A stretch of 17,999 nucleotides of DNA from JBBRLG01 sp038231495 (GCA_038231495.1 JBBRLG010000077.1:1-17999), one strand, 5' to 3'; positions 7,320 through 15,168 are shown, counted from the stretch's first letter. Numbers and translations: made by a program. The notes: a model not told the origin generated them from the sequence alone.

Positions 7320-7727
7320 GCACCCCAGGAAGGCGGGTGCTGGGGGTGGCCTTCCGGCGTGCGACGGTGGAACAGGCGTTCCGGCTGGTGAAGGGGGAGG
7401 CGGGGCTGACCCACTACGAAGGGAGGCAGTACGCCGGGCTAGTCCGGCACCTGACGCTGGCCCTGGTGGTGATGGCCTTCGTGTCGATCCACACCGACCG
7501 GCTGCGGGGGGGAAACCCGGACCTGACGCGGGAGCAGGTGTGCCGGGCTTTGAACGTTCGGTGCGCCGCCGTGTTGCGGCGGCGGCGGGGGACGACGGAC
7601 GTGGAACAGGTCGGGGAGGTGATCCGGTATCACCAGCGCCGGAACGCCGAGGCAACCCGCTCCCACAAGAAAGGGTGGCATAGGTCGATCATCAACCTCT
7701 CACCGTAACACGCGCTGTAGTGTTAGT
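7320..7727 (+). mobile_element. Truncated IS: transposase C-terminus plus IS end
   Basis: Plus-strand codons from about 7330 to the TAA at 7706-7708 encode the end of a DDE-type transposase: TVEQAFRLVKGEAGLTHYEG (carrying the likely catalytic Glu), then GLVRHLTLALVVMAFVS, and finally EVIRYHQRRNAEATRSHKK. The style suggests an IS4/IS701-like group. The first two-thirds of the gene, with both catalytic Asp residues, are absent. Three bases after the stop begins GCGCTGTAGTGTTAGT (7712-7727), identical to the sequence at the other transposase end (17859-17874, reversed), so this is probably the right IS terminus. The copy is dead and its left end is missing. Confidence 0.72.
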
Positions 7728-8004
7728 TCCCCGACCGCCCTTCGCCCGGCAACGGCAGGCGTCAAAAACAGCAGCCGTTGACCGCGCGACGCGGCACGAG
7801 ATGAACCCTGGCAGTGACGGGTGGGAAAGACGCAGCCGTCTCGTTTCGTCTTCCGGCCCGGCGCAGGGGAGAAAGGTGGCGCAGTCGCTCCCCGGGGTCC
7901 AGCCCCCTTCATTATTTGATATGTAAACGACTTGGGAAGCGAGTGTCAAGGATTTTCCGCGAGAATCAGGGGCGGAATAAGCTTCGCTTGCACCGACGAT
8001 TTCA
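7728..8004. other. Gene-free stretch between IS remnant and kinase gene
   Basis: I see no gene here. AACGGC (7751-7756) and GCCGTT (7774-7779) are inverted repeats with a 17-nt loop but no T-run suited to the minus-strand kinase gene that ends at 8005. The stretch around 7905-7930 is locally AT-rich. No convincing terminator is visible. Confidence 0.35.
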
Positions 8005-11000
8005 TCACTTTTCGTCAGGGAGGGGTGCGTACGCTGGCGTTTCGGCCAGGGGAGTGCCGTCAAGAATCTGGACCGTGCCATTTGCGCTAGCGACGAGCCG
8101 GCCCCCGTCAGGGCTGAATGCGACGCTAAAAACAGAGCCTTTAATGTCCGGCATTGTCCAGACTTCCTGTCCGGTGCCCACGTCCCACATGGTAACTTCG
8201 CCGATCGTCTTGCCACCGGAGCCCACGAGTCGTCGGCCGTTAGGACTGAACTGGACGGCATAAAGGCATTGCGTATGGCACGGTAGGTTCCAAACGACAT
8301 CCCACGTCTCAACATCCCACACTCGAACTTGAGCCTTCGCTGGAGAAGATACGCCGTTTCCCCCCACCGCAGCCAACCGTTTGCTGTCGGGGCTAAACAC
8401 TACCCCATAGATCTCATCGGGAACATCGTCGGCTGCGAAAACGCGCTTACCCGATACTACATCCCAGACTAGTAATCGGTAGTCGTGAAATCGAACCGAC
8501 CCCGCGGCAAGCAGTCGACCGTCTGGGCTGAACGCAACACACGACACCCCATAATCATTGGGTCTTTCGTTACTGGCTCCGAGCTTGTGGACGAGTTTGC
8601 CAGTCGTGACTTCCCACATATTGACCGCTGATTTCGATCCCGTTGCTTTGGCAACAAGTTTGCAATCCGGACTGAATGCGCATCCCCAAAGATCGGCAGT
8701 TTTGATTACTTCCCCTTCGAGGGACAATTTCACTTGGCCAGTCGATACATCGGTGACATTCACCGAACCGGAGTTCGACGTAGCTGGAATACCCGCAATG
8801 CAGGCGCCGTCTGGAGACCATGCGGGCCGCCCGGATTTGCCTGGCCCCGGTAGGCTCTTCAGCACCTCTCCGGACCGTGCATCCCAAATCACTGTTGAAT
8901 TTGAATTTGCGGCCATCACCCGGTGACCGTCGGAGTCGAACGCCAAGGCGGTGGACATATATCCCCCTCGATCTACCATCTTTGGGGCAGATAGCACTTT
9001 CGACGTGTGGTGCAAAATCTCCCAAAGCAAAACGGAGCGGTGTTCACCTGCCGAGGCGATCCACAGATTGTCTGAACCAATAGCCACTCCTCGCGTACCG
9101 TCCCCTGTATTGAATGTGTTAATTTCCCTGCCAGTAGCCATGTCCCAAATCCGGACGGTATGGTCGAGTTTGGAGGCCGTAGCCAAAAAGGTTCCGTCCG
9201 CACTGATCGCCACTTGACTAACGTCTCCAGAATGTTTCATTACACGCTCAGCGACTTCTCCCCACAGCCTCCAGACCGTGACGCTAGACGTTGCTGGTCC
9301 TAGTGATCCTTGGCCGCGTGCGGCCCACGAATAGGCGGCAATAAGGACGTCGCCATCGGGACTGAAGGCGACAGCACTAGTTAGCACCTCGTCATGTTTC
9401 ACATCTGGGGCAAGAATGATTGGGGTTGAAAGAACCTTACCCGTCCGCGGATCCCAGACGCGGAAGTCGCCTTTAGCGGCGCTTGCGATCCGCAGACCAT
9501 TGGGGGTAAACGCGACATCGTTCACGATGTCTTTATGTTCTCTGAATATTTGGAATGTCTGACCCGTCGAAAAATTCCAGATGCGGACGGTCGTGTCTTC
9601 GGAACTACTGGCCACAAGGTTGTTGTCTGAACAAAAGACCGCGCGTGTCACGCGCGCCGTATGACCGTCCAAAGTCCGCAACTCTTTTCCCGTGGTCGTG
9701 TCCCAAATCCTTACGGTGGCGTCGGCGCTGCCGGAAACCAAATGCTTCCCGTCTGGACTGAAGGCGACACTCGTCACCACGTCTGAGTGACCCGTCAGCG
9801 TAAAGACTTCCTTACCGGATACCACGTCCCAAAGCTTGATCGTGCAATCGTTGCTGCCCGAAGCGAGCAGTTTGTCGTCCGGACTAAAGGCCACCGCCAC
9901 GACCGTCTTCGTGTGGCCTAAGAGGCGAGACTGTTCGCCGTGATGCTTTCGCCACAGGTGATACCACTCCCAATCGCGGAAGTCTTCTGCCCCCACTTCG
10001 TTCGGGATTAAATGGCGGAGCAGTTGAATGACACGGCCCGAATTTTTGTCCTTCTCAGCCTGCATGACGAGGGGCATGGTGGCCGTGTACAGGTACCGGC
10101 GTGCTTCCCCCTCCGCCTTACGGGCGCGGGTGCGTTGAGCCTCGGCCTCGGTCTTCTCGATCTCCAATTGTTCGGACGTGTTCTTGAGATCAGAATTGGC
10201 AATTCCCAATTGGTCATTGGCAGCCGTGAGTTGGATGCCATAAACCAGGCCGACGACAACGCCGACAAGTGCCATAGCGGCCACGGCGCCGACTCCCGCT
10301 AAGGCCGCCTGCGCCGGCCGCCGGCGCACCCACCGCACGGCCCTCTCGACCGCCCCCACGTCCCGGCCCTTGATTGGCATTCCTTCAAGGAACGATTCCA
10401 GGTCTTCCGCCAAAGCCTCCGCCGTGCGGTACCGCTGCTGCGGGTTCTTGCTGAGGCATTTCAGACAAATGATCCCCAGGTCGCGCGGCACGCCCGGCCG
10501 CACCTTGCCGGGCGGCACCGGCTCCTTGAACTGTACCAGCAACAGGGTGTCCAGCAACGTCTCGCCCCGCAACGGCGGCCTCCCCGTCAGGCACTCGTAC
10601 AGGACCGCGCCCAGCGCGTACACGTCCGTCGCCCACGTCAGTTCCCGGTTGCGGCCCGCGGCCTGCTCCGGCGCCATGTAATTCGCCGTGCCGATGATGA
10701 TCCCCGAAACCGTCGGCACCCCTTCGCCGCCCAGGCGCTTCGCCAGGCCGAAATCCGCGACGTGTGCCACCCCCTGCGCGTCGAGAAGGACGTTGCCCGG
10801 CTTCAGGTCGCGGTGCAGGACGCCGCGCTGGTGCGCGTGATGCACCGCCCGCGCCACCGTCGCCAGCAGCGCCGCCGCAGCCTTCGGGTTGGCGGTGTAG
10901 GGGTCCATCCGGTGTTGGAGGCTCGGCCCGTCAATCAGCTTCATGCTGAAGAAGCACTGGCCCTCGTGCTCGCCGACCTCGTGGATCGGCACGATGTTCG

Positions 11001-11580
11001 GATGGTCGAGGCTCGCGGCATTCTCCGCCTCGGTGCGGAAGCGCTGGACCTCGGAGGTCGTGGCCAGCTGGCCGGCCAGGATCATCTTTACTGCAACGTA
11101 GCGCTTGAGGCTGACCTGCCACGCCCGGTAGACCACGCCCATGCCGCCGCGACCCAGTTCGTCCAGCAGTTCGTAATCGCCGAAATAGCGCACCACCCGC
11201 GCCGGCGGCGGCCGGCTTGGCGCGGCCGCGTCCACGGTGGCTGCGCCCGAACCGTTGCTAATAGGCACAACAGGGCGCGGCGATTCTCCCGCTGCTGAGG
11301 GGCCGTCCGCGATAGGGACAAGGCCCAATTCGGGGAAGCGGTCGCGGTACTCGTCGGCGCGCACGACCTGACCGCGGGCGCGGCGGCAATCGGCGTCCAG
11401 CGCGATCAACTCGCGGAGCAGGGCTTGCCTTTCGGCACCTTCCCAGCCGTCCGCGAAGTCCTCGATCCGCGGTGGCGTCGGCCCCTGCCAGGCCTTCTCG
11501 AAGCGGTTACACACCGCGTCCAACCTGCGGGCGGCGTCGGGGGACAGGTCGCCGCTGTTCGTCGGGGTTTGGCCGCTCAT
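8005..11580 (-). CDS. Membrane Ser/Thr protein kinase with WD40 propellers
   Basis: A 1191-residue signalling protein. An N-terminal leader (about 1-90) of the planctomycete kinase type precedes a Hanks-type kinase domain (about 135-400) with all key elements: GRGGMG 143-148, K165 in VAVK, E184, HRDLKPGN with D258, DFG 276-278 and APE 303-305. A membrane helix follows near 425-448, then a Glu/Arg/Lys-rich probable coiled coil (449-495). From about 550 to the end there are around 14 WD40-like units, the clearest being LLGHTKTVVAVAFSPDDKLL, LTGHSDVVTSVAFSPDGKHL and LDGHTARV, enough for two seven-bladed propellers. The topology puts the kinase in the cytoplasm and the propellers across the membrane as a sensor or scaffold. 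Its ATG overlaps the sigma factor stop (ATGA), so the two are co-translated; the sigma factor may be a target or partner. Confidence 0.95.
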   Translation of the reverse strand: MSGQTPTNSGDLSPDAARRLDAVCNRFEKAWQGPTPPRIEDFADGWEGAERQALLRELIALDADCRRARGQVVRADEYRDRFPELGLVPIADGPSAAGESPRPVVPISNGSGAATVDAAAPSRPPPARVVRYFGDYELLDELGRGGMGVVYRAWQVSLKRYVAVKMILAGQLATTSEVQRFRTEAENAASLDHPNIVPIHEVGEHEGQCFFSMKLIDGPSLQHRMDPYTANPKAAAALLATVARAVHHAHQRGVLHRDLKPGNVLLDAQGVAHVADFGLAKRLGGEGVPTVSGIIIGTANYMAPEQAAGRNRELTWATDVYALGAVLYECLTGRPPLRGETLLDTLLLVQFKEPVPPGKVRPGVPRDLGIICLKCLSKNPQQRYRTAEALAEDLESFLEGMPIKGRDVGAVERAVRWVRRRPAQAALAGVGAVAAMALVGVVVGLVYGIQLTAANDQLGIANSDLKNTSEQLEIEKTEAEAQRTRARKAEGEARRYLYTATMPLVMQAEKDKNSGRVIQLLRHLIPNEVGAEDFRDWEWYHLWRKHHGEQSRLLGHTKTVVAVAFSPDDKLLASGSNDCTIKLWDVVSGKEVFTLTGHSDVVTSVAFSPDGKHLVSGSADATVRIWDTTTGKELRTLDGHTARVTRAVFCSDNNLVASSSEDTTVRIWNFSTGQTFQIFREHKDIVNDVAFTPNGLRIASAAKGDFRVWDPRTGKVLSTPIILAPDVKHDEVLTSAVAFSPDGDVLIAAYSWAARGQGSLGPATSSVTVWRLWGEVAERVMKHSGDVSQVAISADGTFLATASKLDHTVRIWDMATGREINTFNTGDGTRGVAIGSDNLWIASAGEHRSVLLWEILHHTSKVLSAPKMVDRGGYMSTALAFDSDGHRVMAANSNSTVIWDARSGEVLKSLPGPGKSGRPAWSPDGACIAGIPATSNSGSVNVTDVSTGQVKLSLEGEVIKTADLWGCAFSPDCKLVAKATGSKSAVNMWEVTTGKLVHKLGASNERPNDYGVSCVAFSPDGRLLAAGSVRFHDYRLLVWDVVSGKRVFAADDVPDEIYGVVFSPDSKRLAAVGGNGVSSPAKAQVRVWDVETWDVVWNLPCHTQCLYAVQFSPNGRRLVGSGGKTIGEVTMWDVGTGQEVWTMPDIKGSVFSVAFSPDGGRLVASANGTVQILDGTPLAETPAYAPLPDEK

Positions 11581-12167
11581 GATTGCACTTCACCTTCCCA
11601 GATGTCGCGGATCAACTGTAGCTTGCGCTTGATCGACCGCGGGTTGTAGCCGAACTTCGCCGCGACTTCCTCCACGCTATAGCCCTCCATCCGCGCGACC
11701 GCGATGGCCTCCAGCTCGCTGTTGCCGAGGCGGCGCAACAGGTGCTGGCACTGTTCGGCCATCTGCGCCGCCATCTCGGCCGTCGGCTCCCGGCTCAGGA
11801 GCTGTTCGAGGGCCGCGGCCTCCTCCGCCGCCGACACGGGCGCGGCACCGCCGCCCCGTTTCTGGCGCGTCTCGTCGCGCACCAGGTGAGCAGCTTTGCG
11901 AGCGGTGATGACCGCCAACAGCCGCCACAGACTGTCGCGGTCGAGCAGCTGCGGGAAATGGCCGTCGCCGGCATCACGACAAAAGCTGCCAAAGGCGCTG
12001 AGGGCCACGTCCTCCTCGTCGGCGGCGCGGCGGGGCACGCCGCGGAGCTTGAGCCGGGCCAGGCCCACCAGTCGCTGGAAATAGTGTTCCCAGAGCTGTT
12101 GCGCGGCGGCCGGGTCGCCCGCCTGGAGTTTGCCGAGCCAGCGCGTGATGGAACCGTCGGACGCCAT
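11577..12167 (-). CDS. ECF-type RNA polymerase sigma factor
   Basis: A 196-residue sigma factor of the planctomycete ECF type. Region 2 spans about 12-105, with DEEDVALSAFGSF at 50-62 and ITARKAAHLVRDETRQKRGGG at 87-107. Region 4 is at about 140-192, with EGYSVEEVAAKFGYNPRSIK as its helix-turn-helix. The start is fixed by AGGAGG (plus-strand 12175-12180) seven bases upstream of the ATG. A longer open frame continues upstream to 12992, but it has no sigma-like sequence and runs antisense to a small gene. No anti-sigma factor is present; instead the next gene, overlapping by four bases, is the WD40 kinase. Control through phosphorylation by that kinase is plausible from the known coupling of ECF factors with Ser/Thr kinases in planctomycetes, but it is not shown here. 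Confidence 0.93.
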   Translation of the reverse strand: MASDGSITRWLGKLQAGDPAAAQQLWEHYFQRLVGLARLKLRGVPRRAADEEDVALSAFGSFCRDAGDGHFPQLLDRDSLWRLLAVITARKAAHLVRDETRQKRGGGAAPVSAAEEAAALEQLLSREPTAEMAAQMAEQCQHLLRRLGNSELEAIAVARMEGYSVEEVAAKFGYNPRSIKRKLQLIRDIWEGEVQS

Positions 12168-12214
12168 CGGTCGGCCTCCTCCGCCTGGGGTCCATGAGGG
12201 AAGGGATGCCGTCG

Positions 12215-12244
12215 ATTCTAACGGATCGCAGCGCGAATAAGCAA
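12215..12244 (-). promoter_or_regulatory. Sigma-70-type promoter of the sigma-kinase operon
   Basis: On the minus strand TTGCTT (12239-12244) and TAGAAT (12215-12220) are separated by 18 nt, a good housekeeping-type -35/-10 pair about 50 nt before the sigma factor start. The expected transcription start is near 12208. The -10 lies in CGATCCGTTAGAAT, which is matched 12/14 upstream of the FHA-phosphatase gene. Confidence 0.5.
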
Positions 12245-12361
12245 CAGCGCGGGTAGAAATAGCAGCCTCCGGCACGGCACCCGACCTTTTCGAGAAACAC
12301 TTGCAAGGCGGCGGCCGCGCGTTTGGCAGCATACGACGACTCCGCGGCGCACCCGAAGGGT

Positions 12362-12451
12362 AATGCCCGTTCCCGTCCACCAGGGGACATGCGTGAGGAA
12401 ATAATATTGCCGTCCCTTTTTTGTGTCCCCTGGAAGGGACAAACGGGCATT
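12362..12451. repeat. 90-nt imperfect palindrome with AT-rich centre
   Basis: The outer arms AATGCCCGTT (12362-12371) and AACGGGCATT (12442-12451) pair perfectly, as do CCAGGGGAC (12380-12388) and GTCCCCTGG (12425-12433). The 8 nt between the paired blocks on each side hardly match. The loop (12389-12424) contains AATAATATT and CCCTTTTTT. It lies between the minus-strand sigma factor and the plus-strand small genes. It could be a MITE-like or REP-type mobile repeat, or a structured regulatory RNA or operator for the divergent units. I see no transposase near it. Confidence 0.55.
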
Positions 12452-12539
12452 GTGCTGACAGAGCGAAGGACGGCAGACAAAAACCAACCGACTCCCGGTT
12501 CGGCATCTCCTCAAGCCGTCTTCCTTCCGGAGTGATCCC

Positions 12540-12689
12540 ATGTTGACCTCGAAGACTCTGGTCGTGCGTCGTGAAATGGTCCGAAGCTCCGTGGTCGCGG
12601 CCGGACGTGAGGGAAACATGCGACCGGGCGCGTCCTGGTCGCGGTTTTTCAACGCCCTGATGTTGGCATTGGCCGCCGCCCATGCGTAA
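12540..12689 (+). CDS. Small hypothetical protein, 49 aa
   Basis: I do not recognise it. The ORF begins with ATG, has GGAG (12529-12532) seven bases upstream, and ends in TAA. Its third codon positions are mostly G or C, like neighbouring genes. The product is basic in its first half (TLVVRREMVR, then AAGREGNMRPG) and ends hydrophobic (FFNALMLALAAAHA), so it might be membrane-associated or a short leader peptide. Alternative in-frame Met starts are at residues 13 and 27. It is followed after 51 nt by a second small gene on the same strand, so they may share a transcript. The evidence is limited to the ribosome site and codon use. Confidence 0.42.
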   Translation: MLTSKTLVVRREMVRSSVVAAGREGNMRPGASWSRFFNALMLALAAAHA

Positions 12690-12740
12690 CCACCTGGCGC
12701 GGACGATCCGATCTTCGCGGCCCTCGGAAGGTGAACGACG

Positions 12741-12995
12741 ATGAGCGACGTGCCCACCGAGTCTGAGGTCCGTTGGCGTCAGCTGCAAGAACTGCTGCTG
12801 GGCCACTTGAATGCGGCGGTCATTCCGGCGTGGCCCGGTGCGGACTCGCTGACCTTGGAAGAAGTGTTGTTCGCCTATCCGCCGGCCGCCGCAGCCGGCC
12901 GGGTTCCCGGCTATGAGCAACTGCTGGCCGAACGTCCGGACCTGGAACGACAACTGATCGCCTTCTTCACGGCAGCACGGATGCGCAGACAATGA
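12741..12995 (+). CDS. Small protein resembling the N-terminal leader of planctomycete kinases
   Basis: An 84-residue protein. AAGGTGA (12728-12734) stands six bases before the ATG. Residues about 38-76 (LTLEEVLFAYPPAAAAGRVP, then YEQLLAERPDLERQLIAFF) resemble the leader in front of many planctomycete Ser/Thr kinases, where an Ala-rich helix, a Gly-x-x-P turn and a 'RPDLxxxL' helix precede the kinase domain; this is a pattern match from memory. Here the protein stops right after that segment (ARMRRQ) and no kinase follows. It could be a free-standing adaptor that mimics the kinase leader, or the stump of a lost kinase gene. It is divergent from the sigma factor-kinase operon. Confidence 0.68.
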   Translation: MSDVPTESEVRWRQLQELLLGHLNAAVIPAWPGADSLTLEEVLFAYPPAAAAGRVPGYEQLLAERPDLERQLIAFFTAARMRRQ

Positions 12996-13039
12996 GTGTC
13001 AGGAAAACTGCACCGTCTCTTTGGCCGGGAGGGTTTTCG

Positions 13040-13210
13040 TTGGCAAGGGTGGCGTTTTTCTTGGCAAGGGTGGAGTGTTGGCAAGGGTGGAAAAGTGGTT
13101 TACGGCTGGCTTAAGCCGAAGTGAACAAACGGGTTGAGGCAATTGGAGCGGGAAGTACTTTGCGGCAAGGCGGGCACCCTTGCCATAGCGCACAATGTTG
13201 GCAAGGGTGG
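13040..13210. repeat. Cluster of TTGGCAAGGGTGG repeats (cluster A)
   Basis: The exact 13-mer TTGGCAAGGGTGG occurs at 13040-13052, 13061-13073, 13078-13090 and 13198-13210, and its core in reverse (CACCCTTGCCA) at 13175-13185. The spacing is irregular (21, 17 and 120 nt), so it is neither a CRISPR nor a simple tandem array. The same core, mostly reversed, forms cluster B at 16983-17364. The function is unknown: a dispersed intergenic repeat or a protein-binding array are both possible. Confidence 0.8.
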
Positions 13211-13233
13211 GTCGGGCTACCTTCCGAGCGGGA

Positions 13234-13272
13234 CAAAAGGGCCGCGAACCGTTGTACGAAACGGTTCGCGGC
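13234..13272 (-). terminator. Rho-independent terminator of the esterase/SMP-30 gene
   Basis: On the minus strand, 10 nt after the gene's stop, a perfect 12-bp stem (13261-13272 with 13241-13252, arm GCCGCGAACCGT) with an 8-nt loop is followed by CCCTTTT. The T-run is short but the stem is long and GC-rich, so this is a convincing terminator ending the phosphatase/esterase segment. Confidence 0.75.
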
Positions 13273-13282
13273 CTCATTGATT

Positions 13283-15022
13283 TTACAGGCGCGGTGCCTT
13301 GGGCTTGATTGGCGCTTCAAAAGCGTTGGCACCTTTCACCTTCATCTTGCGCTGGTACACCCGGTCGCCACAGGTGACGAACAGCGTGTCGAAGTTGGCG
13401 CGACCGAAGCACAGGTTGGAAATCTTGCCGTTCGGCGTCGGTAGGATGCAATTAACGCGGCCGGCCTGGTCGCAAACCTGAATGCCCAGGCGCGTCGCCA
13501 CGTAGAGCCGGCCGTCGCGGTCCACCCGCATGCCGTCGGCGCCGCTGTCGTCCGCCGTGTCGGGGACGTGCAGGTGGAAATAACGCTGCTTGTCGGCCAG
13601 CGAGCCGTCGGATTGAACCCGATAGCTGTACACCCAGTGCGACGCCGTGTCCGCGACGTACAACAGCGTCTGGTCCGGCGATAGCGTGATGCCGTTGGAA
13701 AACTTCAACCCCGTATCGACGACCTTCTTTTCGCCGGTGGGACTGACGTACCACACCTTGCTCGGCTGCTTGCCGTCCCAGCCGGGATGTGTCACATAAA
13801 GGCCGCCGTCGTGGCGAACCACGATGTCGTTGCCGCGGAAACCGTCGGCGATCACCTTCGCCTTGCCGTCGGCGTCGTAGGCGAGTATCTGTTCCACGCC
13901 GCTGGCGACCGCGTACAAGTGGCCGTCGGGACCGAACGCCTGGCCGTCGCCTTTCTTCGAGTCCGCGATGAACACGGTCACCTTGCCGTCCAGGGCGACC
14001 TTGTAAGTCTTGCTCTCGGGCACGTCGTTGAAGAATACCTCGCCCTTGGCGTTGACCGCGGCGCCTTCGGTGAACTTGTAGCCGTCGGCGACGAGTTTCC
14101 AGCCCTCGTCCGGCAGCAGGATTTCCTGCAATTGCGACGAGCCTTTGCCTGCCTTCACCGGGGCCGGGTAATCCTTCCACAGCCAACGCATCGCGTCGGC
14201 GAAAACCTTTGTACCGTGCTCGCCGTTGTGGCCGCCGGTGCCCCAGGCGTGATTGACCTCGTAGCCGGCAAAGGTCAGGGCGCGTTCCATCTCCTGGTTG
14301 GCCATCCACCAGTCGCCGCCGTAAATGTTCTGGTCACTGCTGCCGTCCTGCAGAAAGACGCGCAGCGGCTTGGGTTCGACCTTGCGAATCAACGTCGGAT
14401 AGACGTTGCCGCCGCGCAGCCCGACGTACGTTCCAATCGCGCTGAACACGCGCCGGAAGGCGTCGGGCCGCTCCCAGGCCGCGGTGAAGGCGGCGATCGC
14501 GCCGCTGCTGGAACCGCCGATGCCGCGGTCGTTGCCGTCCTTCGACAACTTGAGCGCCCGTCCGTCCGCCGCGGTCTTGGTTTCGACTTCGGGCAGCAGT
14601 TCTTCCAACAGGAAGCGCGCGTAGGCGTCGCCGAGGCCGTCGTATTCGTAGCTGCGGTTGAAGCGCGGCAACGCCTGGTCGGAAGGCGCTTTCACCACGC
14701 CGGACGTGACGAACACGCCGATGACGACCGGCATTTCTTTCTTGTGAATGAGTTCGTCGAAGACGGCCGGCGCGTTGAACTGAACGCCGTCCTGGTTGAC
14801 GTACACGCAGGCCGGCGTTTTCGGGTCGTACTGTTTCGGCACATAAATCCAATAGTCGCGCACCGTGCCGGGGAAAAGCTTGCTCTTGTCGAAGGTGTAT
14901 TTCTTGACCTCGCCCTTGGGCACGTCGGCCGGTTTGGGGTCGTCGGCCCGCAGCCCGGCGGCAGGGGCGAGGACGAAGAGGGTCACGAAACACGGCAGAA
15001 ACAGTCGTCGGGAGAAACGCAT
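13283..15022 (-). CDS. Secreted esterase / SMP-30 gluconolactonase-like fusion
   Basis: A 579-residue protein with a signal peptide (residues 1-25, MRFSRRLFLP then a hydrophobic core ending near ALRAD-like GLRADD), so probably exported. Residues about 35-290 are an alpha/beta-hydrolase of the enterochelin esterase/feruloyl esterase (esterase D) type, with the nucleophile motif G170-S171-S172-S173-G174, acid D226 or D230, and His in GHNGEHG (265/269). Residues about 305-575 form an SMP-30/gluconolactonase propeller with candidate metal ligands E319 (FTEG), N443 (FSNGI) and D497 (GADGM). The substrate is unknown; an ester of a plant- or algal-derived sugar acid would suit both domains, by inference. 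The start at 15022 is chosen for the signal peptide; an open extension to 15193 is made of intergenic repeat. AGGA lies eight bases upstream. Confidence 0.88.
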   Translation of the reverse strand: MRFSRRLFLPCFVTLFVLAPAAGLRADDPKPADVPKGEVKKYTFDKSKLFPGTVRDYWIYVPKQYDPKTPACVYVNQDGVQFNAPAVFDELIHKKEMPVVIGVFVTSGVVKAPSDQALPRFNRSYEYDGLGDAYARFLLEELLPEVETKTAADGRALKLSKDGNDRGIGGSSSGAIAAFTAAWERPDAFRRVFSAIGTYVGLRGGNVYPTLIRKVEPKPLRVFLQDGSSDQNIYGGDWWMANQEMERALTFAGYEVNHAWGTGGHNGEHGTKVFADAMRWLWKDYPAPVKAGKGSSQLQEILLPDEGWKLVADGYKFTEGAAVNAKGEVFFNDVPESKTYKVALDGKVTVFIADSKKGDGQAFGPDGHLYAVASGVEQILAYDADGKAKVIADGFRGNDIVVRHDGGLYVTHPGWDGKQPSKVWYVSPTGEKKVVDTGLKFSNGITLSPDQTLLYVADTASHWVYSYRVQSDGSLADKQRYFHLHVPDTADDSGADGMRVDRDGRLYVATRLGIQVCDQAGRVNCILPTPNGKISNLCFGRANFDTLFVTCGDRVYQRKMKVKGANAFEAPIKPKAPRL

Positions 15023-15072
15023 GGTTGGAATCCTGTCGTCGTCCAAGCAGTTAACCGCAGAGGCACAGAGAA

Positions 15073-15165
15073 GAAAATCCGAAATCCGAAATCCGAAATA
15101 CTGCCCTCTGTTATCGGATTTGGTGCTTGGAATTTTGGATTTCGGATTTCGGATTTCGGATTTTC
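15073..15165. repeat. Perfect 27-bp inverted repeat of a GGATTTC heptamer
   Basis: The left arm (15073-15099) and right arm (15139-15165) are exact reverse complements over 27 nt, around a 39-nt loop. Each arm is itself a threefold tandem of the heptamer ATTTCGG / CCGAAAT. It begins 3 nt from the stop of the phosphatase gene and ends about 50 nt before the start of the esterase gene (both minus strand). It could act as a transcript-end hairpin or be a mobile intergenic repeat; it is AT-rich for this genome. TTAACCGCAGAGGCACAGAG beside it (about 15051-15070) resembles other intergenic repeats I know from related phyla. Confidence 0.9.
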
Positions 15166-15168
15166 TTA

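Noticed and set aside
12168..12992. Upstream extension of the sigma factor frame by 275 codons
   Set aside because: AGGAGG sits seven bases before the ATG at 12167, the sigma family starts there, and the extension runs antisense to the small genes and through the palindrome.
13040..13210. CRISPR-like array
   Set aside because: The repeat is only 13 nt, spacers are 4-8 nt or over 100 nt and unequal, one copy is reversed, and there are no cas genes.
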